Below, in pieces: positions 13,301 to 25,700 of a DNA stretch of 64,000 bases. The notes under the pieces are model-generated. The model made no database searches. It worked only from the letters and a program-made list of their open reading frames with translations, and was not told the DNA's origin. Location: the NCBI GenBank assembly GCA_008933995.1, contig WARS01000034.1, positions 1,813,501 through 1,877,500 of the forward strand, written 5' to 3'. This stretch comes from Datnioides undecimradiatus. Taxonomy: Eukaryota; Chordata; Actinopteri; Lobotiformes; Datnioididae. Numbering within the stretch: position 1 is the stretch's first letter; every line of letters begins with the position of its first letter. The position numbers and the translations under genes are program-made.

Positions 13301-16300
13301 GTGGAGTGTTTAGCCACTCATGGATATTTTCCTTTTTTTTTTTTTCCTCCGGCAGATTATGAAGAAATGCTCGAATGTAAAATTTTTAATTAGAAATAAA
13401 CATTGAGAGACGGTGGGAACTGTGTTTACGCAGGTGAGCGCCGAGTGAAACATCTGAGAGGAAGCATAAAGGAAACGCAGCTTTGTGCCGCTGCAATATG
13501 ATACTATTTATCCATCCGGCCGTCCTTGACTTTGACGAGGATTGAATCCACTGAAATGCTAATTATTTCGCTAAACGGTGCGAAGCTTTCATGTTTCACC
13601 CAAAAAAATCTTTTCGTTGTACCGGTCCTGAACGCACACTGCAAGAAATGCTGTTGTGGAAGTAGTTTGTTGAAGAATCCTCCATTGTGTGTGTGTGTGT
13701 GTGTGCATTAATAAGGCTTCTTTCCATTTCTCACTCTGGTTTTTCTTTCCCCCTTCCCCTCCGACCCCCCTCGCGCACTCATCATTAAGTGCATGTATGT
13801 GCTTAATCACGCGCGGACCACCTCTTCCTTCAACTTGCCATATGGTTCACAGTTTTGCGCCGTTTGATATGCAGCGCTTGAAGGAAGTGTTCATTGCTGG
13901 TGACGTTTTTCTTTTTTTTTTTTTTTAAACAGGTTTTGTGGTGTTGCAGACTGAATTCAGACAGATTGAATTGAGAGTTGTTAACAAAAGGCACAGAATA
14001 ACCTCTAGTGACAAAGTGATTTCTTCAAAAGTCAAGGGGGTTCAGCGCTGCTCTGAAGCACTTCCAATTACAGGCACAATGGGGATATTGCATGACAATA
14101 GAATCAAGTTTAGCAGCACTTCTTGTCAGATTTCTATATAATATGTTGCATTGTAGCACAAAATAATGTAAAATATGTGCTGAAGCCTGCTGTTAATTGA
14201 CTGTGCTGTATATGAGCCCTGTTTTTATGATAAAGAGGACTAACCTACGTGCCTCTCCGCGCGTCTTGTTTGTGGGCAGGAGGTAGCATATGCTGCTCTT
14301 CACCGGCGGCCTCTCCCACTGCGATCCTCTCCGCTCTCCGCTCCCGCCTTAAATACTTCTCGCCAATCACCTTGAGAGCACGCGAGGCGTCTTTGATTTA
14401 TTGTACCAGCCCGGCTGCTTCTCCATCTTCGACCCCGGCTTGTCACAAGGCGGCTATAATTGGGAGATGCTCATGACCCACCTAACACAGCAGCCCAGTC
14501 GGAGGGGGTGGCTTCCTTGGGAATTCTCCATCTTTCTCTCTCTTTTTTTCTCTCTCCCTCTTTCTTTCTTTCTCTTCCAGGGAAAGTAGGACACCCAGCA
14601 GCACCATTAATTGTTTTGCCCTTTATATCTCAAAAACAGTAGAGAACAAGATCAAGAGGGAGAGGAGGGTAGATGAAGAAATAAAGGACGCAGCCTCTGT
14701 GTCTTTGTGCTCTCCTTGCTTGCAGGAGGCCTCAGCCAGCTTCGCCGAGTGGGAGAGACTGATGAAGGGACTGGGGTCGGGGGTCGCCGCCACGGACAAC
14801 CCTTTCACTCAGGTCATGAGCCTGGTCACACAGATGTACAAGCAAACAGCCATCGCCAAGGTAATGGGAGACCAGGTGGTGCTGGAGTATATCTTGTGTA
14901 ACCCCTGTGTCATTATACTGTAAACCTTCAGCGTTCGTACTACTGATATCCTGAAATCTATACACAGCATAATATATATTTGTTTCACTCTGTGTCTTTA
15001 AGCTCTACTCCTTGTCCCAAAGGTGACATGTTCCTTCATTAGCATGAACACACACTGTAGTTTATTTTGACTTAATCCAACAAACACCAGCCTGCTGCAG
15101 TAAACACTCACTAGAGCACCAAATGTGCTTTAATCCGCAGCTGAAAATAGTCCCCAAGAAACGCACTATTACCTCATGTTTGTTTAAGGCTTGCTACAAA
15201 CTACAGTGCTGCTTTAGGAAATGATGTCACCTTTATTTAAGCTAAAACCATATTTGTGACCATTTTTTAAAAGACGTTCAACACAAAACCTAATCCTTTC
15301 AGACGTTATTGCAGTTTAATACCTAGATGCTGCAAAAGATATTCCTTCTTTGAGTACTGTTACGCTGTGCACTCAGTCCTTTATTGCTGGTGAGCTGCAG
15401 TTGGCATCCAACATGAGCTGCCTTCACCGCTGGCCCTGCTCTTTTTTTTTTTTAATCTTTTCAGAGAGGCAGGAGAAATCTTAACTTTTCAGCAGCTCAG
15501 GATAAAGCAGCCTTGGTTTTTAGTTTGACCACCATACACTAGATTCTGTATAATGGGGGAGCTTTGTGTCTTTTGAGCCTGAAAACGGAAAAAAAAGGCT
15601 CCCTTCAACTGTAAGAACTAGCTGTGCTGTTGAGCAGCACAGCTAGTTAAAGGATTTGGTGTCATGATGTTTCGGTTTGTAACCAACCGAATAACCTCAC
15701 CTGCACTCAAATTCTAGAGCCAGTGCCAGTTTGTCCATTTTGGGCTAGTGTAAAAACATGGCGGCGCAACACGACGGACTCTGTGGAAGCAGGTCACTCA
15801 CTATGTAGATATTAAGGCCTCAATTTAGGCTAAAGTAAACACAGTGATTCCTATTTTTCCCATAATCCCAACATAATTCTGAATATTATATTCAATTTCT
15901 CACCATAAAGCTTAACTCTGACAAACTGGATCTTTTATTAAAGAAATGTGCTTGTCATGCTTCTTACAGAGCGTTAGCTGAGAAGATGGATACCATTCTC
16001 TCTCATATCTGTACATTAAATACGTAGCTAAAGCCAGCAGCTGGTTAGCTTAGCTTAGCTTAACTATGTCAGTCTCCACTGGTTGCCTGGCAACCTAACC
16101 GTAACGACAAGACTCCAAGAAATCGTGGCACTTGACAAAGGAATGGTTAGGTAACCAGGATTTGTTGTTTTTAGAGTTTGCCTTATCAATTAACTTAACT
16201 AGCACATGATCTTAATGTTATCATATTAATATTATTTCAATAAATAATAAAATAGTGGGAGATATATTGTTTTTTCTGAAAGCAGCCTTCATGTTTTATC

Positions 16301-19300
16301 CAAAACAGGTCAAATAGCTTTGCCATTGTGCAAAGAATGCCATTTTTATTCATTTTCTTGTTTCAGGAAATGGTAAGTTGGTGGTACAGCATCATGTTCA
16401 CAGCGCTTGGCCGACCACTCAGTGAGATCTCATGGGAAAGCATTGCCATGGTAACAGAGCCTAATGGTCGCCAGCGAAAGCACTTAGACAAAGTAGGGAG
16501 TTATAACTGAGGTATTATTTAGTTGCGTCCAGCCTGGCATGATTACACCTTATCTCAAAGTTACACACCGCACTAAAATAGCATCTCTGTGATGTTGTTG
16601 CTATGGAAACTCGCTCGGCTCTCAGTTTGAAGTGACGTTTCCTTTTAATGAGAGAGAAATAGGCAATATGGGAAGGTGGCTGGATGCAAACGGTATGAGG
16701 AAGGTTGGGGTCAGAGCAACTGGTGTCGAGAATCTAACAAGCATTTACATTTCCTGTTCCTGTGGAGACGTTTGTAAGACAGCAATATAGATTTCAACCT
16801 CTGATCAGTTTCCAGCCTCTAATCTTGATGCTGTGAAAGTGGGCAGCACCTCAATCTTTTATAATTGTAGTTGAGTAAACATTTTCAGCAAATGTAGTAT
16901 CCCTCTCCAATCATCTGCCGTGTTCGAGGGCTGGCATTCCTCTCAATTAGCCCGGCGCCCTCAGCGTAGCCCTGAGGTTAACGAAGACCGGAGATAACCA
17001 CTGAATGCAATCATCGACACGCTACTCGCTCAGCCTGCCTCCAAGCTTGGATCTTTTTTGCGCTTGGCGTTGTTTGCTGATTGGATTTCTGCTCAGTTTA
17101 GCCTAACACTGGACCTCCTTTCATTACAAAGCCCCCACCCGCCCACTCACCCACCTTAAAGCCGATACTGCCGACCCAGTCTCATTTCCTCTCCTATTGG
17201 TTTTTAGAGTCGGACACACTTTCTCTACTTCAGAAAAAAAAACCCGCGCTCTTTCTTCTTTTTTTGGATCATCGGGAGGGGTGGAATGGTGTGATAGATT
17301 CACACATCTATGTCACTCTGACGAGCATCACGGCCCCTGCCTGCCTGCCAGTCCGCCTGGCGACGGAGCTGCCAAACGCCTTTGGGGTATTTTTATTGCT
17401 TTACCCGCCAAGCATCTGCTCCCAATTACCCAGAGAGGACAGCTCTGATGCTGGACTTTAAAGCAAGCTAACAGGCCGCTTCAGACAGCCGAGAAGTTTG
17501 TGCACTAATTAAACTCAGCGGAAGGAAGCCGGCGAAGCCAAGCCGTCAGTAATGAGGACCCCCCAGATCAGAACAGGGTCGGCAGGCCTGGCGGAGAGAT
17601 TCATTATCAGGCACATCGGCTAATTATCAGCAAGGCAAAGCAGAGGTTCTCCCACCAGAGCAGGTGTGATGGCTGCAGAGGTTGTCATGTTGCAGGAGGT
17701 GTGGAGATTATAGGGGTGGGATTCACACCACGGAGAAAGGCCTGTCTCCAAAACCGTCTAGTAAGGGCTCTGTTTGACTCAAATCCAACCTCAGCATTTC
17801 TCACTAGTTGGTGCTATTCTTGGCTGCTTTTTGGCCTGGGGCTCTGAAATGAGCCGAGCCCGGCTGCTCAATGACACGCTCATACAGCACATCCACTCCA
17901 GCTTTGCTGAAGGTAGCGGGAACGGCCACAGCCCATCACAGTGTGATCGCTGGGCAGCAGCGCGCAGTGAAATGATAGATACGGATACCTGCAGGGTACA
18001 GTTAACTCACTCGCACTTTTGCTGCTTCCCCTTTTTTGCGATTGTTAGCTTCACACTGTCAATCAAGGTCGCAGGCCTCAGCTGAAACAAGCGAGGTGCT
18101 GTTAAATTTGGACTGTGATGTTTTTAAAGCATTGTTAGGATTTGACTTCATAAATAAAACAAGACTAACAGGTGAAAAAAAAACTGCCAGGCATGAATAA
18201 AAACAATGTTACATAAGAAAAAACCAAGCAAATAACTCAAGAATGAGACAGTTGAGGTGTGAACTTTTACTTACCGCAGTAATTTTGGACTGCAGCTGTC
18301 ACTGTGACAGGTAACCAGCCTAATATTTAAATTATTTAAGGCCTGTTGAAATCGGAAAACACTCTGAGTGCAGTCACATAAAGTTATGAACATCCTCTTT
18401 TCCTGAAAGTTACAATGTCCATATTTCATTTGAATGTATAAGAAATAAATTAAAAACCAATGAAGTTGTTGGTTTCTGAGATTCATCTGGTCGTTTGTGG
18501 ATCAAAAGGTGAATTTTCTTGTATCTGCTGTCACCTCAATCCAAAAAGAAAGAGCACACACCAAGCACATCGCCAAGTTGTGACTTATTGATTTGCTCTC
18601 ACTATCTGCGAGCTGACAAATGCGCCCCAGTCGCTCTGCGTGCTCTCTCCTTTTAAAGTCTGGATCCCCGGCATTCAATAGAGAATCGATCACACAGAAA
18701 GGATGCCGCGGTGATTAATTGACTTCTTCACTGATCTAGCCGATTCCTCTGTGTGTGGCCGAGCAGCGAAGTGATGGATTCAGTAGCTCTCTTTCATCTG
18801 TGTCTATTTCTGTATCTGTATGTGTGTGCGGCCAGGCGGGAGCTGTGAAGGACTACATTAAGATGATGCTGGAGGCAGAGCAGCTGAAGTTCCTGGTGTT
18901 CGCCCACCACCTCACCATGCTGCAGGCCTGCACCGAGGCCGTCATCGAGGCCAAGGTAACCCCAGGCAGACTGCGGGCATCTGCATCTTCTAAAACGCGT
19001 TAAAGCAGTAGTAAGCGTCGGCTGCGGTTGCACCTGAAGGAGATACAGCAACAAAGTTTTTGGGAGTCATTTCAAATTCAAACCAGACTGCTGGCTTGAA
19101 TTTCAATTTTCAAAGCTGGACTTTATAAAAGCATAATTTAATCCATGTTACCCACGGAACAAATTGTTCCATATCGCACTCAGAGCCTCGAAATTCACCG
19201 GCAACTTTTCAGATCTCAACACGCCATCACTCACTGCACCGTAGCGCACAACCCCTGGTCAAGCCCCAAACAATTTTTCACACCACTACGACCACCTCTG

Positions 19301-22300
19301 ATCACAACACCCAGCTGACACACTTATCACCTCAAACAGACCATAAGTATCACACGTTTTAATGAATTTGTAACTTAAAACCTATGAAAAGAGGTTAGGA
19401 AGCACCAGGTCACAGGTTGGTTACTTCCTGCAGTGAATATTTCGAGACTGACAGTACATCTACTACTACTAATGCATTTCAGTGCACTGGTGCATTTCTT
19501 TGTATTTTATGTACATTGTTAGATTTCAGCCAAGACAGGGTAAGTTAATCAAATCAAGCTGTTGGTTTAACACCACGCCACCCGGCTGTCTGTTATCTTT
19601 CCTGCTTTATCCAGAGTTTCCCGCTTTTTTCAGCTACAGTCAGTCAGAGAACCAGCTTCCAGTGCGCGGAGCCATAACAACGCACCGCTCTTAAAAAGCC
19701 TAAATCTGGTTCCCCAAAACCTCCAAGAGGCGGTTTAAAAAGCACTGGAATTTACGTTTTTCATGCACGATCAATCACTTTGAAACAAAAGCGAGCCCTG
19801 TTTCATATGGTTGATATTTCATTCGTCGCTCTTCATTGGAGATTCAGAAGTTTTAGGATTTTTTTTCCTAGCCCAACTCTTAACAGGCCATTTACAGTAA
19901 CCTGGAAGCACTACATGGACAGAGTATTTTCATATTTCACTCCTCCTTCCTGGCTAACCAGAGGTAATTGGCCCCATACTCAAGTTCTATTCCTTCATCC
20001 ATTGTCCTGCTGTGTTTATAAGTCAAATCTTTGCCATATCCGTGATTAACTTTGACAGAGTGCAGAGCTGGAGGTTTATACGTTGGGGCTTGTTCTTCAG
20101 CGGGGGATACGCAGCAGATGTCATGAATTATTTGCGCCGTCCACCTATATTCTCAATCCAGATGTACAGATTCATCCAGGTACACTATTTGGATAACTCA
20201 CAAACAGGAGGCACAATGGAAGAGGCTAATTTTTAGCAATTCTCTAATGAGCGTTGGAGAACCTCAGGTATCTATTAATCATCATTTTTTTCTCATTCTT
20301 GAAGAAAAGTCTACTTTTTCTCTCAGAAAGTAAACTTTGCCTCCACGTGAATCTCCTAAGGTGTATTTCACAAGTCATCACAAGCAAATGATATCTCTTA
20401 ACTCGGCAACGGCAACCTGTGAAAGAGTTCAAGTGTGTGTCTGCGTATGTGGGCGTGTTTGTGTGTGTCGCAGGGGTCGAGGAGGTGTCGGTTGAATGTA
20501 ATGCAGCGGTACGACGTGTGATAACACATTCCTCCGTGAGAGGCTCAGTCTCTGGTGCGTTCGCACTCACCAATTAACAGAGATGGGCTAAAAAAAGGAA
20601 TGACAGGCAACGCGCTGTGATGAGAAGCTCGGCGGAGACAAGCGACTGCGCTCCAAACACATGACGTCATTGCTTCTCTGCTCCACACTTTCCTGTTTCT
20701 CACCTGGCGTCGAACTGGTTGGAGGGCCTGTTTAATAAAGTTGTTCTAAACTGGAAAATAAAGCAACAAAGCAATGTAAGAGATAAACTAAGAGACAAGC
20801 TCAGACCAAACAGCAGGCTGGTTTTTGGTTGTTTTTCTGGCCCGGAGATGTTGAAACCTGGTGGCTGTTTAGTTCTCGGCGAGCACATTTATCTGACCTT
20901 TATTTTTCCAGGAAAAGTCAAACAGACCTCCGCGGTCGCTCTCAGCAAGCTTCTGCTTCATATTCATGCAGTTACAGTTACATTCGCACGCGGGAGCTGC
21001 ACAGTACGAACGCACTCTCCTACCGTCGGCCACCGCGCGGCTCCGCAGCAGCTCCGCAGGACCGATGGACCCAAATCAAAAGAGTTCAGTGGCCACAGTG
21101 CATTAGCAGCTCAGTGAATGTCAAGTTCAAGTTCAGGTTTAATGAACAGCCGCTGCTCTCTTTGTTTGGTATTATGAAACGATACGAAATATTCTGCTTT
21201 TACTATTTCTCCCATTTTCTTTCGGATGCTATTTTACTTCCTGTAATTCAGCTCAGCTCGTGATTTCTATGGCACGCTCATTCACACGTCTGCCATTGAA
21301 AGATGCACCGCGCAGACGGCGGGTTAATGAAATGCTCCCTGCCTTTAATGCACCAGCACACGCGTGTACCAGCTCTCAAGAAGCGGACAATACGGTCCCT
21401 CGCACATCGTGTGAGTCAATTCAGCGGAATGTGCAAACAAACACACATACATTATCTCGTCCGCTTATCTGTCGGTGCACCTCGGATGACAGCCAAATGA
21501 AGCTTGTTTACAGGTACACCTGTGATAAATAATATAATCCTTCTCTGTGAGGCACAAAAGACTTCGCTAGTTTAAAACTTTTAAAGTGAGGCTGTATAAC
21601 TCTTGAAAGAAGATGTTCTTGGACTCGTGTCTCTGTCCACCTGAATAATGTAGGTCCAAGATTTGCTCTCCTTTTAGCTCTTTTCTGCTTCTTACCATCT
21701 CCTGTCTGAGTATTTGGCTCTCAACCTGCTCAGTGCTTCCTCATGTTCAGAAGTTAGCTGCTAATTTTGTGCCATTTGGTTTTGGGAAGTTGAGATGAGC
21801 GTCCTTCGCTGGCCACTAAACCAAAACAATGAGCTCGAATCGGCCAAAATGTTCCAAAGAGCTGAGCGGAGCTGCAGCGTTGGCCAATAATTCTGTCTTG
21901 GCCTGTTATTAATAGCAGCCACTTTCACATAACAGTTATTTCATCCATTGTTGATACAAAAAAGCCTTTTAGTACAGCTTTAAAGTACAAAAGCTTTAAA
22001 GCTATTTTTCCTCCGTGTGAATGAAACAGAAATGATTCTAAAAACCAGCGACTCATTCAAAGATTTCTGTGTTGCAGGTGCTCTATCAGCTGTGCGTGTG
22101 GCAGCTGTCTGATTGAGCATTGCTCTTCAGTCGCGAGCACTGAACTGATATTTCATCCGAACAGTAAACGCCCTGCCGTCCTGCCTCTGTTTGTTCCAGG
22201 CTGGTTACATCCGAATCGACGGCAGCGTCCCGTCGTCAGAACGAATCCAGTTGGTCCACAAGTTTCAGAGTGACCCCGAGACGCGAGTGGCTATCCTCAG

Positions 22301-22754
22301 CATCCAGGCAGCCGGTCAGGTACTCACATGATGATTTTCATCTCCAATACTGTCTAATAAATAAAAATAGCTGGTGCAAAAGCCTTTTAATTGACTGAAC
22401 CCTGTCCTGAACACACACTGCTGTACCCCTGTAATATCACATTAAAAGAGCCATTTGGTGCATATTAGTAACACTGGTGACTGTCGTTAGTTGCAGTGAA
22501 TCATAATCAGGGCTGCACAAGTAGAAATAACTGCTGAACATGTGTTTTACACTTACTTACAAACTTAATAAGCTCAATTATTCTGAGTGACGGGATATGT
22601 GCAGAAATGTTATGGATTCCAATCAAAGGAAGTGGCTGCTTGACGCACTTATACGGCAATTAGATGCTAATATTCTGCTGTTAAAAGGAATTGCGTTAAA
22701 GTTCACTGGATGTGGAGCGTTGAGCGAGGAGTTTGTTCTGATTGGGCGATTGCT

Positions 22755-22785
<31 letters not shown>

Positions 22786-25700
22786 GTGTCCTCCCCAGGG
22801 TTTGACCTTCACCGCTGCCAGCCACGTGGTGTTCGCAGAGCTCTACTGGAACCCCGGCCACATCAAGCAGGCTGAAGACCGAGCCCACCGCATCGGGCAG
22901 ACGTCCTCGGTCAACGTGCACTACCTCATTGCCAAGGGCACCTTTGACACTGTCATGTGGTCCATGCTCAACCGGAAGGTACAGCTGAACTGAATTAGAC
23001 CTCTGTTTTGTTATGTTTCTGTGTACTCTTTAAGCTTTATAAACTGGATGCATGTGCAGATCAGTTTGAGTGAAACTGATTTGCATGTGAGAACAGACTT
23101 GGGGGATTTACGTTAATAATCACAGATGTCAAGATTTGTTATTAAAGCTGAATTATTCCAACAATATTTCTACACGTGGAAACCAAACAGAAACCCAAGA
23201 GAACCAAATGTCCTATTATTCTCCAGGAAAAGGTGACCGGCAGCACCCTGAATGGCAGGAAGGAATATCTGAAGGCCAACTTGGGCGACAAGGACAAGTG
23301 GGAGTTCCTCAACTTCGCCGAAGCGTGGACGCCGAGTGAGATGGTGCTGCCGCTGGAGGGGAGCACAGAAAGTATCAAAGAGGACGTGTTCTTCACTCAT
23401 GTGAGTCAGATGATGAAGAGGTCATCAGAAACATCAGAACAGTAAAGGGTCATTTAATTTGACCTTCTTTTAAATTTAGATCTGGGATGATTAAAAAGGG
23501 CCTCGGTGCTCAGGGAGGCCACAGTGTCAACACACAATAACAGCTTACATGGAATTACAAGCAGTATAAAACGTAGACGTAGAATATAAAATGTTTCATA
23601 ATAAAATGAGGGCAAGAAAGAGCTGTGTTTCTCCACTGCCGCTCTCTGAATGGAGCTTCATAAAGTCCTTCAGCGGGGACAGGGCCAGATTGTGAGTAAT
23701 TCTATGGACCAAACGTACTCAAAAATATTCCAATTTTACAAAACGAAGGTGACATTTGGAGTGGGGTAACCATGGCAACGTTGAGATTTGCCATTCAAGC
23801 TTTGAAGGCTTTTTTTTTTTTTTGGATGGTTGCAGTCATAGAAAAGGGGGCACAAGAGGTCATCTAAATTTAAACAATAAGGGGGATATGTCTGCATCTC
23901 TGTTTGCTCATAGAAATACACACCTAGTAACTCAATAAGGAATGACTGTCAACCAGGATGTAGAAAAACGAAAGAACAACGCAAACAAACACTGTCAGGG
24001 CAGAGAGCGTGTCTGCATGAACTATTTAGAAATTTAAAAAAAAAAAACCTTATTGGAAAGACACACCAAAAACAAACTGGGCCTAAAATCAGTCACAGTT
24101 GGGTCTGGGGTGGAAATGTGTTTACTAAAAGAAAGCTGAGGAGTTGCACAATGGGCAGACTGGTGAACATGGCTCCGAGTCATCCACACAAAACAAGTTT
24201 AATCCATTTTGGTCATTTTAACAAAGTCAGTGCTTCGCCAGGCACTTTAGAAACATCCCAACTGAGGGGAACTGTAACCCTGTGTGCAGTTACTCTGAGC
24301 ACGTGATCAGTTGGACCTCTATTCACTTTAAAGACAGGAGAAAAGTTAAGTTGCTGTTTGTTAAAACATACAGCTTATGACGACTGGTTTTGTTTGTATC
24401 ACGTATAATTAAAAATGATGTTACAATCAGAACCAAAAGGCTTTTCTGTGCGTGTTCATTATTACTCATCATTGTTTCCATTATTCTTCCCTGTGTTACC
24501 AGGATACGGCCTGGTTGCTTTCTATTTTCATTAAAGGTTAAAATGACAATGGATGCTGTGTTACTTCGCAGGTTACAGTTATTCATGTCACAAATGTTAA
24601 CAAAATCTGACTCGGGCTCGCTTTTTGTTCTTAGTTTGAGAAAGAAAAGCAGCACGACATTCGTTCCTTCTTCTCCCCGAGCGCCAGCAAGGAGAAGAAG
24701 AGGAAGAGAACAAACGATGAGGAAACATCTCCCTCCACCTCCCTGGAGACGACTATTGCACCAGCTGGAAGCGGCGCCGGAAAAACAGAAGAAAAGTCCA
24801 GCGCCCAAACCTCCACCACACCCGACCAGGACTTCCAGGACCAGGACTTCTCCCCACAGCTGAAGAGGCTCCGGACCCCGCAGCCCAGCACGAGCCCCAG
24901 GTCCCGATTCGGGGGCAAGAGGACGTCGACAGCTGGCGGGATCATCCCCACCACCCACAGCAGCCGAGTCTCCCTCATGGCCCCACGCAAGCTGTCAGAG
25001 CCCGACCCTCCCAATGAGACGTGGAGCTGTGGGGCCTGCACCTACTCCAACAGCAGCCTGTTGTCTTACTGCGAGATGTGCGAGTTCCCGCGCTCCTCCT
25101 CTGCTGTCAGCTCAGGTAGGATTGAGACAAGTAATAACAAATCATCTGATCAGTCCACCCATACTGAGCGTGTGTGCGCATCTGCCTTTGTCTTCCACTA
25201 ATTATTCTTTTAATAATTCACAAACTTCATCACACTGATTGCAAAACAGACCTGACTCCGCTAAGAAAAAGACAATAATTCCATCATTTCTTGCTGGAAA
25301 TGAAGCACCTGAAGCTGAAATCCATTCATTGCTTTATTTTCCTTCCCGTCAATATCAATCGTAGCAGTCTGTTGACATAATACTTTTGAACAGCATTACA
25401 GATTTCACCAGATGGAGATGCGTGATAGCGAAAGATGGAGGCAGGCTTGCCAGAGTCTGAAATAGCTCTGCTCGGAGAATATTGTCTGTCTCGCTCTCTC
25501 TCTGCAGATGACAAGGACACAGTATAATTCTCACCTGTCAAGCTGAGAGAGAGAGAGAACAGGCGCCTACTATTGCTGCAAACGTCTCGCACAAAGTTGG
25601 GAAAAGTTGAGCTGGCTCTGGCTGATATCTCTGACAGCCTATGATTGTATCTTGCAAAAGAGAGGGGAGGGAAGTCGTTATGACCTGGCAGGCTGCAGGT

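Larger units (their letters stand above)
10753..14725 (+). other. Intron 5
   Basis: GT-AG, phase 0. It holds a degraded repeat at 11290-11470, (GT)n at 12087-12109 and 13686-13705, T runs at 12832-12849, 13331-13347 and 13908-13927, and a very strong decoy acceptor at 14579-14580. No other gene is seen. Confidence 0.85.
14861..18835 (+). other. Intron 6
   Basis: GT-AG, phase 0. It holds repeats at 15000-15300 and 15955-16190, a perfect 14-bp inverted repeat at 15616-15648, and a stretch at 16900-17780 rich in TAAT/ATTA words that looks like a possible regulatory element. No other gene is seen. Confidence 0.85.

Noticed and set aside
16364-16375. Six-nt segment GAAATG between TTCTTGTTTCAG and GTAAGTTGG
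   Set aside because: Acceptor and donor both look good and six nt would fit phase 0, but a 6-nt exon is very improbable and nothing in the ortholog calls for it.
24323-24958. 211-codon − strand open frame, the longest in the window
   Set aside because: Its upstream half is antisense to zranb3 exon 11, whose + strand product has a PIP box, an NZF and fitting splice sites. The frame is a shadow of that GC-rich exon.
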